Source of the DNA: Selenomonas sp. AE3005
Lineage (GTDB): Bacteria > Bacillota > Negativicutes > Selenomonadales > Selenomonadaceae
DNA length: 19,634 nt
Reading direction: 5' to 3'
Assembly: GCF_905233635.1 (NCBI RefSeq)
Contig: NZ_CAJODG010000043.1
Location: 1 to 19,634 of the forward strand
Made by a program: the position numbers and the translations under genes
Notes under the pieces: model-generated
Told to the model about the DNA's origin: nothing
Seen by the model: only the letters and a program-made list of their open reading frames with translations
Database searches by the model: none
Part shown: positions 1 through 7,653 of the stretch, piece by piece
Layout of the letters: each line of letters begins with the position of its first letter
How positions within the stretch are numbered: position 1 is the first letter of the stretch

Positions 1-56
1 CATTCAGTGCAGCGGAGAAAAAGTATTCCCACCTCCGCCCACTGAGCTGTAGCAGA
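1..56 (-). repeat. End of a dispersed repeat, cut by the window edge
   Basis: The first ~56 bases are a diverged copy, in opposite orientation, of the start of the element at 19379-19634. Read on the minus strand, both copies share CTCAGTGGG, then GGAGGTGG, an AATACTTTT block, and a final CACTnAATG-type block. There are a few mismatches and small indels. The rest of the element would lie to the left of position 1. No gene is seen in it. The identity of the family is not known to me. Confidence 0.6.
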
Positions 57-72
57 TAGAATTAAGAACGTA

Positions 73-101
73 TTGACAGCTACAAAGACAAACTGCAATA
101 T
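73..101 (+). promoter_or_regulatory. Candidate promoter for preA
   Basis: A perfect -35 TTGACA (73-78) is followed after 17 nt by CAATAT (96-101), a weak -10 matching TATAAT at three of six positions. Transcription from here would give a leader of about 120 nt that contains the parS site at 121-136. The -35 is convincing; the -10 choice is uncertain. Confidence 0.4.
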
Positions 102-120
102 ATATTTTCTCCATCTGCTT

Positions 121-136
121 TGTTGCACGTGAAACA
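121..136 (+). other. parS: parS site 1 (ParB-binding centromere site)
   Basis: TGTTGCACGTGAAACA matches the bacterial parS consensus TGTTNCACGTGAAACA at every defined base. ParB, encoded at 10943-11896, is expected to bind and spread from it. It lies in the predicted leader of preA, 92 nt before the start codon. The site at 1948-1963 is the same 16-mer on the opposite strand. Confidence 0.85.
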
Positions 137-228
137 AAAATTATTTTCTCCATTTCTAGGAAAAAACCTCTCCTGCCGCGAATATAACAGTAATGCTTAG
201 TTACTTAAAAACGCGAGAGGGATTAACC

Positions 229-1746
229 ATGAAATCACAAAATTTTATTCGCCGGAGTGACATGTTAAAATGCATGCTCTGTGCTGACCCCGTATGCGAC
301 AAATCCTGCCCTGCAAGTTTACAGCCAGCCAGGATTTTACGCAGTCTATGGTTTGCCAACGAAGATGTTGCCGCCGTAAGCCTGCCTGCGGACAATCCTT
401 GTGCAAACTGTTCTGCCCCCTGCGAATCAGCCTGTCTGCGCCCGCATGAAGTCCCCATAAGGGACCTCATCGGCAGATTAAAAACTGAAGTTGCCCCGCA
501 GCTCAGTACGGCCCTGCCCACAGATGAGAACCGTCTAAAAACAGATATTTGCGGTGTTCCACTGGAAAATCCCTTTTTACTGTCCTCTTCCGTAGTGGCC
601 AGCACCTTTGACATGTGTGACCGTACCTTTACCGCCGGCTGGGCCGGAGCCTCCTTCAAGACCATCTGCAACTTTGACATTCATGAGGCCTCTCCCCGTT
701 TTTCAGCTATCAATGGCGCTGACGGCAGCATAATCGGATTCAAAAATATTGAACAGCTATCTGACCATAGCGTGACCGAAAACATGGCTATTTTCCGTCA
801 TTTAAAGAAAAAACATCCCACCAAGTTTATTTTGGCCTCCATCATGGGACAAAATGACGCCGAATGGACAGAACTGGCCTATACCTGTCAGGAAAACGGT
901 GCCGATGCTATTGAACTGAATTTTTCCTGCCCCAATATGATGGCCGATGGACTGGGTTCAGATATTGGTCAGGTTCCCGACCTGGTAGAACGCTTTACCG
1001 CTGCGGCCAAACGCCGCACCACCATACCAGTTTTAGCTAAACTCACGCCTAATGTTGCCGTCATGAGTCCGGCCGCTGAGGCTGCCCTGCGCGGCGGTGC
1101 TGATGGCCTTGCAGCTATCAACACCATTAAAAGCATTATGGGCATCAATCGGAACACTTATGTATCGAGCCCTGCCATACAAGGCAACTCTGCCGTAGGC
1201 GGCTACAGTGGCAATGCAGTAAAACCGATTGCCCTGCGCTTTATTGCCGAACTTGCCAAAAATCCTGCCCTTAAGAACCTGCATATCAGCGGTATGGGCG
1301 GCATTGAAACCTGGCAGGACGGCTTGGAATTTTTGCTGTTAGGTGCCAGTTCCCTGCAAGTCACCACCGCTGTCATGCAATATGGCTACCGTATCATCGA
1401 TGACCTGAAATCTGGCCTGAACTACTACCTCCACGAAAAAGACATTACTTCGGTAAAGGAACTGGTCGGACGTTCCCTGCCCTACGTCAGCGATTCCACA
1501 GATGTATTGGAACGTGACAGTATTCTGTTCCCGAAATTTACACATACGACCTGCCTTGGTTGTGGCCGCTGTGTTATTGCCTGCGCCGACGGAGGACATC
1601 AAGCCATTAGTCTGAACGAAAATCGCCGGCCTGTACTTGACGGAAAAAAATGTGTTGGCTGCCATCTCTGCCGTCTGGTTTGCCCCACGCATTCCATCGC
1701 CTCCGGTACAAAAAGAATTTACCGCCGTTCCCCTTCCCTGTCATGA
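229..1746 (+). CDS. preA: PreA-like dihydropyrimidine dehydrogenase (FMN, 4Fe-4S) with extra N-terminal cysteine domain
   Basis: The 505-residue protein resembles the catalytic subunit of NAD-dependent dihydropyrimidine dehydrogenase, which reduces uracil and thymine in the cytoplasm. The central FMN barrel (about 105-410) carries the NFSCPNM motif with the expected catalytic Cys near 234 and GGIETWQDGLEFLLLGA. The C-terminal ferredoxin (about 442-490) has CLGCGRCVIAC and CVGCHLCRLVC. Unusually, the first ~95 residues hold two further clusters, C15/C18/C23/C27 and C58/C61/C65/C69. These look like the Fe-S domain normally found on PreT, GltD or the N-terminus of mammalian DPYD; E. coli PreA lacks it. 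No FAD/NAD-binding PreT partner is nearby. The ATG at 229 is chosen over 193 because AGAGG at 216-220 is correctly spaced. Family assignment is firm; whether the substrate is a pyrimidine is inferred. Confidence 0.88.
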   Translation: MKSQNFIRRSDMLKCMLCADPVCDKSCPASLQPARILRSLWFANEDVAAVSLPADNPCANCSAPCESACLRPHEVPIRDLIGRLKTEVAPQLSTALPTDENRLKTDICGVPLENPFLLSSSVVASTFDMCDRTFTAGWAGASFKTICNFDIHEASPRFSAINGADGSIIGFKNIEQLSDHSVTENMAIFRHLKKKHPTKFILASIMGQNDAEWTELAYTCQENGADAIELNFSCPNMMADGLGSDIGQVPDLVERFTAAAKRRTTIPVLAKLTPNVAVMSPAAEAALRGGADGLAAINTIKSIMGINRNTYVSSPAIQGNSAVGGYSGNAVKPIALRFIAELAKNPALKNLHISGMGGIETWQDGLEFLLLGASSLQVTTAVMQYGYRIIDDLKSGLNYYLHEKDITSVKELVGRSLPYVSDSTDVLERDSILFPKFTHTTCLGCGRCVIACADGGHQAISLNENRRPVLDGKKCVGCHLCRLVCPTHSIASGTKRIYRRSPSLS

Positions 1747-1772
1747 CCAGCTCCCTATGAAATCCCTGTTGG

Positions 1773-1892
1773 TTATAACGCCGTTGTTCCAGTTTTGCCA
1801 TAGGCAAAACTTCCTCTTGGCGTTTCAACGAGGCGGGAGATATGCTCGCCGCCTGTTTTGGTATTCGTGCACATTTTCTTGCCTCGTTATAT
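1773..1892 (+). repeat. 120-bp structured interspersed repeat, copy 1
   Basis: This copy is essentially identical to 2369-2486, apart from a 2-nt length difference near its end (TCGTGCACATT versus TCGTACATT). It has a terminal TATAACG/CGTTATA inverted repeat and two adjacent nested stem-loops. Stem one is AACGCC (1777-1782) with GGCGTT (1819-1824), enclosing a perfect GTTTTGCC-ATA-GGCAAAAC hairpin (1792-1810). Stem two is AACGAGGC (1827-1834) with GCCTCGTT (1881-1888), enclosing AGGCGG/CCGCCT. It lies in the 3' region of preA. It could be a REP/MITE-like non-autonomous element. Confidence 0.85.
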
Positions 1893-1906
1893 ATTAAAGC
1901 TGAAAC

Positions 1907-1943
1907 GGCCGCAGGCTTAGTGATTATCACCAAGCCTGCGGCC
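1907..1943. terminator. Bidirectional intrinsic terminator between preA and the ASCH gene
   Basis: A perfect 12-bp GC-rich stem (GGCCGCAGGCTT, 1907-1918, with its complement at 1932-1943) continues after one mismatch into GTGAT/ATCAC. On the plus strand it is followed by ATTTTGTTT. The genes on either side converge on it, so it probably serves both. The U-tract on the plus side runs directly into the parS site at 1948. Confidence 0.85.
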
Positions 1944-1947
1944 ATTT

Positions 1948-1963
1948 TGTTTCACGTGCAACA
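1948..1963 (-). other. parS: parS site 2
   Basis: TGTTTCACGTGCAACA is the exact reverse complement of parS site 1 and matches the parS consensus on the minus strand. It sits 4 nt beyond the terminator stem and 11 nt beyond the stop codon of the ASCH-domain gene, in a convergent intergenic gap. Confidence 0.85.
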
Positions 1964-1974
1964 ATATGATATTT

Positions 1975-2325
1975 TTACAGGCCTATGACCTCTGTAAAAT
2001 AAATTACCGTTACCGTATCTTCCATGAGGATACGCCGTTTATAGATACGTTCAAAATCGGCAATCAGTTCCTCATGACTGTTAATATCGGGATTCTGATT
2101 ACCCAAATCTTTGGAGGTCAGGGTTCCCATTGTCTTTACTCTCACCTTATCCAGGTAAGCCGTATAGAGTTTTTGCTTTTGTTCGCCCTTTTGCCCGGTA
2201 GTAATCCAGACAATCGAACCTTCCGGGAATTGCGCACTGACATCGCCTAAGCGGACCGTACAGCGCTTGGTGCGGCTAATCAGCATCTTTTTATGCTTTT
2301 CGTCGCGGAAATTCAAGGCCATCAT
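1975..2325 (-). CDS. Small ASCH/PUA-like domain protein
   Basis: This 116-residue protein resembles the ASCH fold. An N-terminal strand with RTKRCTVRLGD is followed by a strand pair (SIVWITTG, KLYTAYLDKVRVKTMG). Then comes a helical segment (TSKDLGNQNPDINSHEELIADFERIY) and a final TVTVIYFTEV strand. ASCH proteins are beta-barrel nucleic-acid or nucleotide binders related to PUA domains; the ligand here cannot be told. The start is set by AAGGAGG at 2335-2341, 9 nt before the first of two consecutive ATG codons. It follows the glutamate synthase operon on the same strand after a 160-nt gap holding repeat copy 2. It ends at the shared terminator at 1907-1943. The family call is by pattern and moderately sure. 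Confidence 0.7.
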   Translation of the reverse strand: MMALNFRDEKHKKMLISRTKRCTVRLGDVSAQFPEGSIVWITTGQKGEQKQKLYTAYLDKVRVKTMGTLTSKDLGNQNPDINSHEELIADFERIYKRRILMEDTVTVIYFTEVIGL

Positions 2326-2368
2326 ACAGGCATTCCTCCTTCGGATGACACATCATCAACTAGCTTGA

Positions 2369-2486
2369 TTATAACGCCGTTGTTCCAGTTTTGCCATAGG
2401 CAAAACTTCCTCTTGGCGTTTCAACGAGGCGGGAGATATGCTCGCCGCCTGTTTTGGTATTCGTACATTTTCTTGCCTCGTTATAT
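2369..2486 (+). repeat. 118-bp structured interspersed repeat, copy 2
   Basis: This is a direct repeat of 1773-1892, offset by 596 bp, with the same nested hairpins and terminal TATAACG/CGTTATA arms. Its last base (2486) is the final base of the TGA stop codon of the upstream glutamate synthase gene, so the element begins exactly where that coding sequence ends. Transcribed from the glt operon it is read in reverse complement and would form a double hairpin between that gene and the ASCH gene. Confidence 0.85.
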
Positions 2487-4828
2487 CACATCTTAGCCCC
2501 GGTAGAATACATTTTAATCGGCTCAGGATTATCTGCTATGCTCCAGACACCGCAGGGACAAACACCGGCACAAATGCCGCAGCCAATGCACTTATCGGGG
2601 TCGGAAACGTATTCCCAGCTGCCATCCGCTTTTTCGATACGCGTGATGGCTTTCTCAGGACACGACTCCAGACACATCTTACAGTCACGGCAGGTACCGC
2701 AGCTGACACACCGTGCATGGTCGTCCACAGGGTCTCCCAACAGACAGTGATGGCACTTATCAAAATAGGCTTTTGACAGGCGTTCAGCCGGAATCTGCTG
2801 TTTCTGGGGGAACGGCTTAACCTCCTGTCCCCTTACGTACTGGTCAACATAATAAGCAGCTTTACGGCCGCTGCCAATAGCATCTGTCAGGCGGCCCGGT
2901 TTAATGGTGTCACCAGCCGTAAATACACCGGCAGCGATAGACTGGTCAGCCTTCGGCACCAGCCAGCTGTTACGGAAGAATTCTATGCCTTCATTTTCCG
3001 GCAGGAAATCCAGCTCCGGCTCTTCACCGATGGAAACAATAACCTGGTCAGCCGGGATAAAAGTGCCATCGTTGGCATATACACCTTCTGCGGTAATCTT
3101 ATTGGTGAAGAAAGGCCATACCAGCTTGCCGCCCAAACCTTCCACATAGTCAATCTCTTCTTTAAAGGCCGCCGGTTTCTGCACGTCCACAGCGACTACG
3201 GTTTCCGCGCCCATCTCGTAAGCACCGCGGCAGGTATCCATACCGGAGTTGCCGGCGCCAATAACCACCACATGCTTGCCCGTTTTAGGATGTTCACCAC
3301 GGTTGATGGCCTTGAGGTATTCCAGCCCCATCGTCAGGCGCTCTGCGCCTTCCCACGGAAAGAACCGTGATTTAGTGCCGCCAGTCGCCACCAAAACAGC
3401 ATCATTGGCACTGCGCAACTCGGCAAATTTTTCTTTGTCAACCTTACAGCTGGAAACAAATTTCACACCGACACTTTCAATGCGTTTAAGTTCTGCTTCC
3501 AAAAGCTCATGGGAAAGACGGCCACGCGGAATAACCTGCTCCAGTTTGCCGCCGATATGTTCCGCCTCATCGTAAACGGTAACGCTATGTCCCTTGCGTG
3601 CCAGCTGCCAGGCTGCCGACAGGCCGGCTACACCACCGCCGATAACGGCAATTTTCTTTCCGGTCTGTACTGCCGGTTTGGCTACCGGCAGAAATGCGGA
3701 ACGATAGCCCAGGTCACCAATCTGTATAGGTTCATCAATACTGCCACGGGTACAGCCGTCCATACAAGGGTTGGGGCAGACAGAGCCGCAGACCGAACCC
3801 GGGAACGGCGTGTATTCCAGTTCCAACTGGAACGCCTCGTCCAGTTTGCCCTGACGAATCAGGTCAAAACGGCGCTGTGTCGGAATACCTGTCGGGCAGT
3901 TAAACTCACAGGGTGCAGCAAATTTAGCATTATCCCAGCTGGGTACACGCAGACGATACAGCCCTGTCGAGAGCGTATTATGTACCGCAAAATCATCATG
4001 CGCAACATCAGCAAAGATACCGCCCTTCACCCATTCACTCATGCGGAATCCCTGCATGGACGGTTTATTATTGCCCTTGGCAGTCTTTTCGGCAAAGGTC
4101 AGGGGAACTAATTTCTGCCATTCCTGCCAGTTGGTCAGTTCCGGTTTGAGCCCGTTCTTATCAATATGATTCAGGAAATCATCCATGCCTTCATTCAGGA
4201 AAGCAATATCAGCGTCATCCAAAGGCAGGCATTTTATATCCGCCGGGAACCCGGCAATGGCCCCACGAACGTAAACTACGCCGCCTACCATGCCGACACA
4301 GGGACGTTCACCTAACACAGAAGTATATTCTGCACTGTCATAGCCGCAGACTACAGCCCGGCCGCCGCCCATAAACTCAAAGGAGAAGGAACCGGTATTT
4401 TTGAGAATCCACAGTTCCGGTTCTTCATAGAGCGGATCATGTTTCATTAAGGAACCGGTACGGGTACCACTGCGGCCGCCGATGAAGATTTTACCACCGG
4501 AGGAACAGTGACCGGCCGTATCACCGGCATCACCCTTTACGGTGATGATACCACCAGCATTAAGCCAGCCCACGTCAGCAGAGGTCGCACCTTCCGCCAC
4601 GATTTCCGTCCCCGGCAGGCACATAGAGCCTACACGCTGACCGGCATTCGTCACATGGAAATGCAGTGTCTTGCCCTCAGGGTGCCACAACGGACCGCCA
4701 ATATCATGCTGACCGGAGGCCGCTATCTCAAACTCCGTTTCCCCATTGGAAACGGCCTGGCCAATGGCCAGCAGCAGGTCTTGGGTGGACATACGGTCAT
4801 GTCCCTGCATTGTATCTATTTTGAACAT
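2486..4828 (-). CDS. Fused glutamate synthase subunit: GXGXG (GltB3) domain, GltD-like FAD/NAD(P) oxidoreductase, ferredoxin
   Basis: The 780-residue protein joins three parts. Residues ~30-230 are a glycine-rich GXGXG beta-helix domain, the C-terminal part of glutamate synthase large subunits. Residues ~300-680 are a GltD-like module. It has a cysteine Fe-S domain (CEFNCPTGIP, CGSVCPNPCMDGC), an FAD dinucleotide fold (IAVIGGGVAGLSAA, ~394), an NAD(P) fold (VVVIGAGNSGMD, ~520) and a closing FTAGD motif. Residues ~690-765 are a two-cluster ferredoxin (CVSCGTCRDC, CIGCGICAGVCP). It should pass electrons from NAD(P)H through FAD and Fe-S centres to the FMN subunit encoded upstream. The ATG at 4828 has AGGGGG upstream; a GTG at 4852 would overlap the previous gene without a good ribosome site. 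It is the last glt gene of the three-gene operon, 17 nt after its neighbour. GltB3 and GltD are usually separate proteins. Confidence 0.88.
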   Translation of the reverse strand: MFKIDTMQGHDRMSTQDLLLAIGQAVSNGETEFEIAASGQHDIGGPLWHPEGKTLHFHVTNAGQRVGSMCLPGTEIVAEGATSADVGWLNAGGIITVKGDAGDTAGHCSSGGKIFIGGRSGTRTGSLMKHDPLYEEPELWILKNTGSFSFEFMGGGRAVVCGYDSAEYTSVLGERPCVGMVGGVVYVRGAIAGFPADIKCLPLDDADIAFLNEGMDDFLNHIDKNGLKPELTNWQEWQKLVPLTFAEKTAKGNNKPSMQGFRMSEWVKGGIFADVAHDDFAVHNTLSTGLYRLRVPSWDNAKFAAPCEFNCPTGIPTQRRFDLIRQGKLDEAFQLELEYTPFPGSVCGSVCPNPCMDGCTRGSIDEPIQIGDLGYRSAFLPVAKPAVQTGKKIAVIGGGVAGLSAAWQLARKGHSVTVYDEAEHIGGKLEQVIPRGRLSHELLEAELKRIESVGVKFVSSCKVDKEKFAELRSANDAVLVATGGTKSRFFPWEGAERLTMGLEYLKAINRGEHPKTGKHVVVIGAGNSGMDTCRGAYEMGAETVVAVDVQKPAAFKEEIDYVEGLGGKLVWPFFTNKITAEGVYANDGTFIPADQVIVSIGEEPELDFLPENEGIEFFRNSWLVPKADQSIAAGVFTAGDTIKPGRLTDAIGSGRKAAYYVDQYVRGQEVKPFPQKQQIPAERLSKAYFDKCHHCLLGDPVDDHARCVSCGTCRDCKMCLESCPEKAITRIEKADGSWEYVSDPDKCIGCGICAGVCPCGVWSIADNPEPIKMYSTGAKM

Positions 4829-4845
4829 TTTCGTAATCCCCCTAA

Positions 4846-6477
4846 TTAGCACACATACTGAATACCAAGCTGTTCAGCCACAGCCTTGTCCGTAGCCACC
4901 AGTGCGTCACTGCGGCCAATAGGCAGGGAACTGTTGCCGATAGGAGCCATGAGCTTTTTCAGCTCGGCATCAAAGGCCAGTACATAATCAACAATCTTCT
5001 GTGCGCCCTTATCAACATCCAGACGTTTCACCAGGCGCGGGTCCTGCGTACAGATACCCATTGGGCACTTGCCGGTATTACAGGAGTTGCAGCGGCCCTG
5101 CTCGTTGCCGACACAGCCCAGCAGCTGAATAAGCACCTTACCCACAAACACACCATTTGCTCCCAGGCACATGAGCTTGAAGGCATCAGCTGCAGCATTG
5201 CCAGTCATACCAATACCACCGCCGCCATACAGGGGAATCTGCCCCTGCAGGCCCTGTTTCACGGCTGCCAGATAACAGTCACGAATCTTGGATACCACCG
5301 GATGGCCGGTATGGTCCAAAGAGACCTCATTGGCAGCACCAGTACCGCCCTGAATACCATCCAGGAAGAAACCACCGCAAATCTTATACGGGTCACGCAA
5401 TAAGTTATTATATACCGATACAGACGTTGCTGATGCTGCACACTTGATGGCTACCGGCACACGGAAACCAAAAGCCGCATTCATGGACAGGTGCATTTTC
5501 TGTACCGATTCCTCAATGGAGTACAATCCCTGATGATTCGGCGGCGAGGCCAGCGTAGCCTTGGGTACACCGCGAATTGCCTGCACGTGCTCAGCCACCT
5601 TGGCACTGGGCAGCAGGCCGCCGTCACCGGGCTTAGCACCCTGACCGATTTTAATGAGAATACCAGCCGGGTCGGTAACCATATTGGGAATTGCCTTAAT
5701 AATACGGTTCCAGCCAAAATGACCAGAGGCAATCTGAATAATGAAGTATTTAAGGTAGTCAGATTCCAGCAATTTACTGGGCATACCACCTTCACCAGAG
5801 CTCATACGTACCGGCAGACCGCATTTTTCGTTAAGATAGCCGACAGCTAACGCCACAGCCTCCCAGGCTCTGGTTGACAAGGCGCCGATGGACATATCCG
5901 AGAAAATCAGCGGATAAATCCAATTTACCGGCGGTGTACTGGCTGACGATACCAGCTTGCCGTCCTTTACCGTAAATGGCAGTTTATTAGCCGGCAGAAC
6001 GCGGCCAAAAGGCGCACGGATATCAAATGTATGACGCGCTGCGTCCAGCGAGGGGTCAGTCATCTGCGAGATACGGCCTACCACAATGCTGTCCAAAGTC
6101 CGTTGGGCATTGAGATTGGTACGGCCGCCACGCTTAATCGGACCGCTGTCCCGTGATAACAAAGTCTTGCGCGTATCCTGATTTCTTACAGGGCGAATAG
6201 CATTATTGGGGCAGATTTTTTCACACATACCACAGCCACGGCAGAAATCAGTCAGGCTGGCCACCTGTTTAATGATAGGTCTTGCCACATGAGTATGCTT
6301 AGGCTGGGGCTGATTCCCTTCAGATACCGTCAGGGACTGCCGCTGCATTTCCACTTTAATGGCCTTGAAGGAACAACCAGCAACGCAGCTGCCGCACATG
6401 GTACAGCGTTCAGCGTGATATTCGATTTTCCAGGGCAGGTCATTTACACCGATGTCCTGAGTTTTTACTGCTTCCAT
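4846..6477 (-). CDS. gltB: Glutamate synthase FMN-binding subunit with N-terminal ferredoxin domains (archaeal GltB2 type)
   Basis: The 543-residue protein is the synthase core of glutamate synthase: it transfers ammonia to 2-oxoglutarate and reduces the imine to glutamate. Two 4Fe-4S motifs lie at the N-terminus (CTMCGSCVAGC, ~25; CRGCGMCEKICP, ~80). The FMN barrel follows, with IQIASGHFG, IKIGQGAKPGDGG, SPPNHQGLYSIE and DGIQGGTGAA. The 3Fe-4S loop (GCVGNEQGRCNSCNTGKCP) is near the C-terminus. It lacks the amidotransferase and GXGXG domains of the ~1500-residue bacterial GltB, which are encoded by its neighbours. The start has GGAGGT 6 nt upstream. The gene overlaps the end of the amidotransferase gene by 13 nt, suggesting translational coupling. 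Confidence 0.9.
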   Translation of the reverse strand: MEAVKTQDIGVNDLPWKIEYHAERCTMCGSCVAGCSFKAIKVEMQRQSLTVSEGNQPQPKHTHVARPIIKQVASLTDFCRGCGMCEKICPNNAIRPVRNQDTRKTLLSRDSGPIKRGGRTNLNAQRTLDSIVVGRISQMTDPSLDAARHTFDIRAPFGRVLPANKLPFTVKDGKLVSSASTPPVNWIYPLIFSDMSIGALSTRAWEAVALAVGYLNEKCGLPVRMSSGEGGMPSKLLESDYLKYFIIQIASGHFGWNRIIKAIPNMVTDPAGILIKIGQGAKPGDGGLLPSAKVAEHVQAIRGVPKATLASPPNHQGLYSIEESVQKMHLSMNAAFGFRVPVAIKCAASATSVSVYNNLLRDPYKICGGFFLDGIQGGTGAANEVSLDHTGHPVVSKIRDCYLAAVKQGLQGQIPLYGGGGIGMTGNAAADAFKLMCLGANGVFVGKVLIQLLGCVGNEQGRCNSCNTGKCPMGICTQDPRLVKRLDVDKGAQKIVDYVLAFDAELKKLMAPIGNSSLPIGRSDALVATDKAVAEQLGIQYVC

Positions 6478-7571
6478 CTCTGTACCTCCAAGTCATTATC
6501 GATAACCACAATTTCCCGTTCATTGGGATAAATATCCTGCGACTGGTCACGGTCAGGCATGATTTCATTGATACCGCATACCTCAGAGGATATCGCCACC
6601 ATGTTTTCGTTACGGCCGATTACCACCGGACGCAGTTTTTTGGAATCACAGCAGGTAATCATCCGGCAGTCCGGCAGTACCCCGATAACAGTGTTCGGGC
6701 CGTTTATTTCCAAATTAGCCAGTGACTGGCGGATAGCCGTCAACACATCTTTATCCTCACGCTGTTCACATTCCTCAAACGGCAGCGGCGTAATCACATG
6801 CTTGTAATAGATAAGCGGCCATTTCAATTCATGATGAACATAATGGAGCGTATTCAGGAAACACTGGGAATCTGACTCAAAGCCGATATAGCCCCTGTGC
6901 AGCGAGGACTGAAATTCCTTGTTCTTGGTATAGAAGGTATTTTCCCCGTTAGCACACAGGGTATAGCCCTGCAGAAAGAAGGGATGTGCTGCATAACGAA
7001 CAATATCATAGTTCGTATTCTGACGGCACTGCACGACAATAGATTTAGCGATAAGGCAGCCATTATCATCCCACAGATGGAAATACGTGGCGATATCACG
7101 CGGATCACCGATTTCCTTTAAGGTCAGCACATCAGGCCAGAAGGAGTACACAAAGCCATTCCCTGTTTCCGTAAGGAGCTTGCGCAAGGCCAGCCGGGTA
7201 TCGAGCAGCAGATTTTCCTTCTGTTCAGCCGTCATCTCCGCAGCCTCTTCAGGATAATCATAGTTACGGAAGATGTAGTATGGCATTGCCTTGATATCCA
7301 GCCCCGGCTGTTTGTCGGGGATAGGAATCCATTCGGCCAAAGGCACAAAGTTATGTGCGTCCATGTACTCCTCTACCAGCTGGGCACCACGCTGGGTGCA
7401 AGCCAGGGACAGCAGCGGCTTATCCTTATAGGGAGAAAATATCCCGTACAAATCCTGCATAACCATGGCAAAGCCGGAATTGTCGTGGCCTTCCTGCTGG
7501 GGCAGCATCAGGCGCAATGCCTGTGATGGATGGATAGGCACCTTGCTTTTTATCGAACCAATTCTGCACAT
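6465..7571 (-). CDS. Glutamate synthase class II glutamine amidotransferase subunit (GltB1 type)
   Basis: The 368-residue protein should release ammonia from glutamine for the FMN subunit. Cys2 follows the initiator Met and would be the N-terminal nucleophile after Met removal, as in all Ntn glutamine amidotransferases. The segment QQEGHDNSGFAM (~26-37) corresponds to the conserved region of archaeal-type GltB1. Further motifs of the family are less clear, so substrate channelling is inferred from context. AAAGGAG lies 8 nt before the ATG. It is the first gene of the glt operon, with a strong promoter at 7654-7682. Confidence 0.82.
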   Translation of the reverse strand: MCRIGSIKSKVPIHPSQALRLMLPQQEGHDNSGFAMVMQDLYGIFSPYKDKPLLSLACTQRGAQLVEEYMDAHNFVPLAEWIPIPDKQPGLDIKAMPYYIFRNYDYPEEAAEMTAEQKENLLLDTRLALRKLLTETGNGFVYSFWPDVLTLKEIGDPRDIATYFHLWDDNGCLIAKSIVVQCRQNTNYDIVRYAAHPFFLQGYTLCANGENTFYTKNKEFQSSLHRGYIGFESDSQCFLNTLHYVHHELKWPLIYYKHVITPLPFEECEQREDKDVLTAIRQSLANLEINGPNTVIGVLPDCRMITCCDSKKLRPVVIGRNENMVAISSEVCGINEIMPDRDQSQDIYPNEREIVVIDNDLEVQRWKQ

Positions 7572-7621
7572 AACTTTCGCTCCTTTGGGAAATGTATACG
7601 CTATTTGATACTTTTATCTAT

Positions 7622-7648
7622 TTACACTACACATACAGTGTAACACTG
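7622..7648. promoter_or_regulatory. Overlapping palindromes at the glt transcription start (candidate operator)
   Basis: TTACACT (7622-7628) pairs with AGTGTAA (7637-7643). A second, overlapping palindrome CAGTGT-A-ACACTG spans 7636-7648. The predicted start of glt transcription (about 7646-7648) falls inside the second one. The position suits a repressor site or a short leader hairpin. The binding protein is unknown. Confidence 0.5.
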
Positions 7649-7653
7649 TTCAT

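Noticed and set aside
193..228. Upstream ATG for preA at 193
   Set aside because: No ribosome site precedes it, while the ATG at 229 has AGAGG at a spacing of 8 nt.
1637..1945. Open frames on both strands through repeat copy 1
   Set aside because: They run from preA into the repeat and terminator. Only the short frame inside the repeat has a plausible ribosome site, and that is given as a finding, not as a gene.
3509..4111. 200-codon open frame antisense to the gltB3-D gene
   Set aside because: It lies wholly inside a confident coding sequence with conserved motifs, and no ribosome site or domain is visible.
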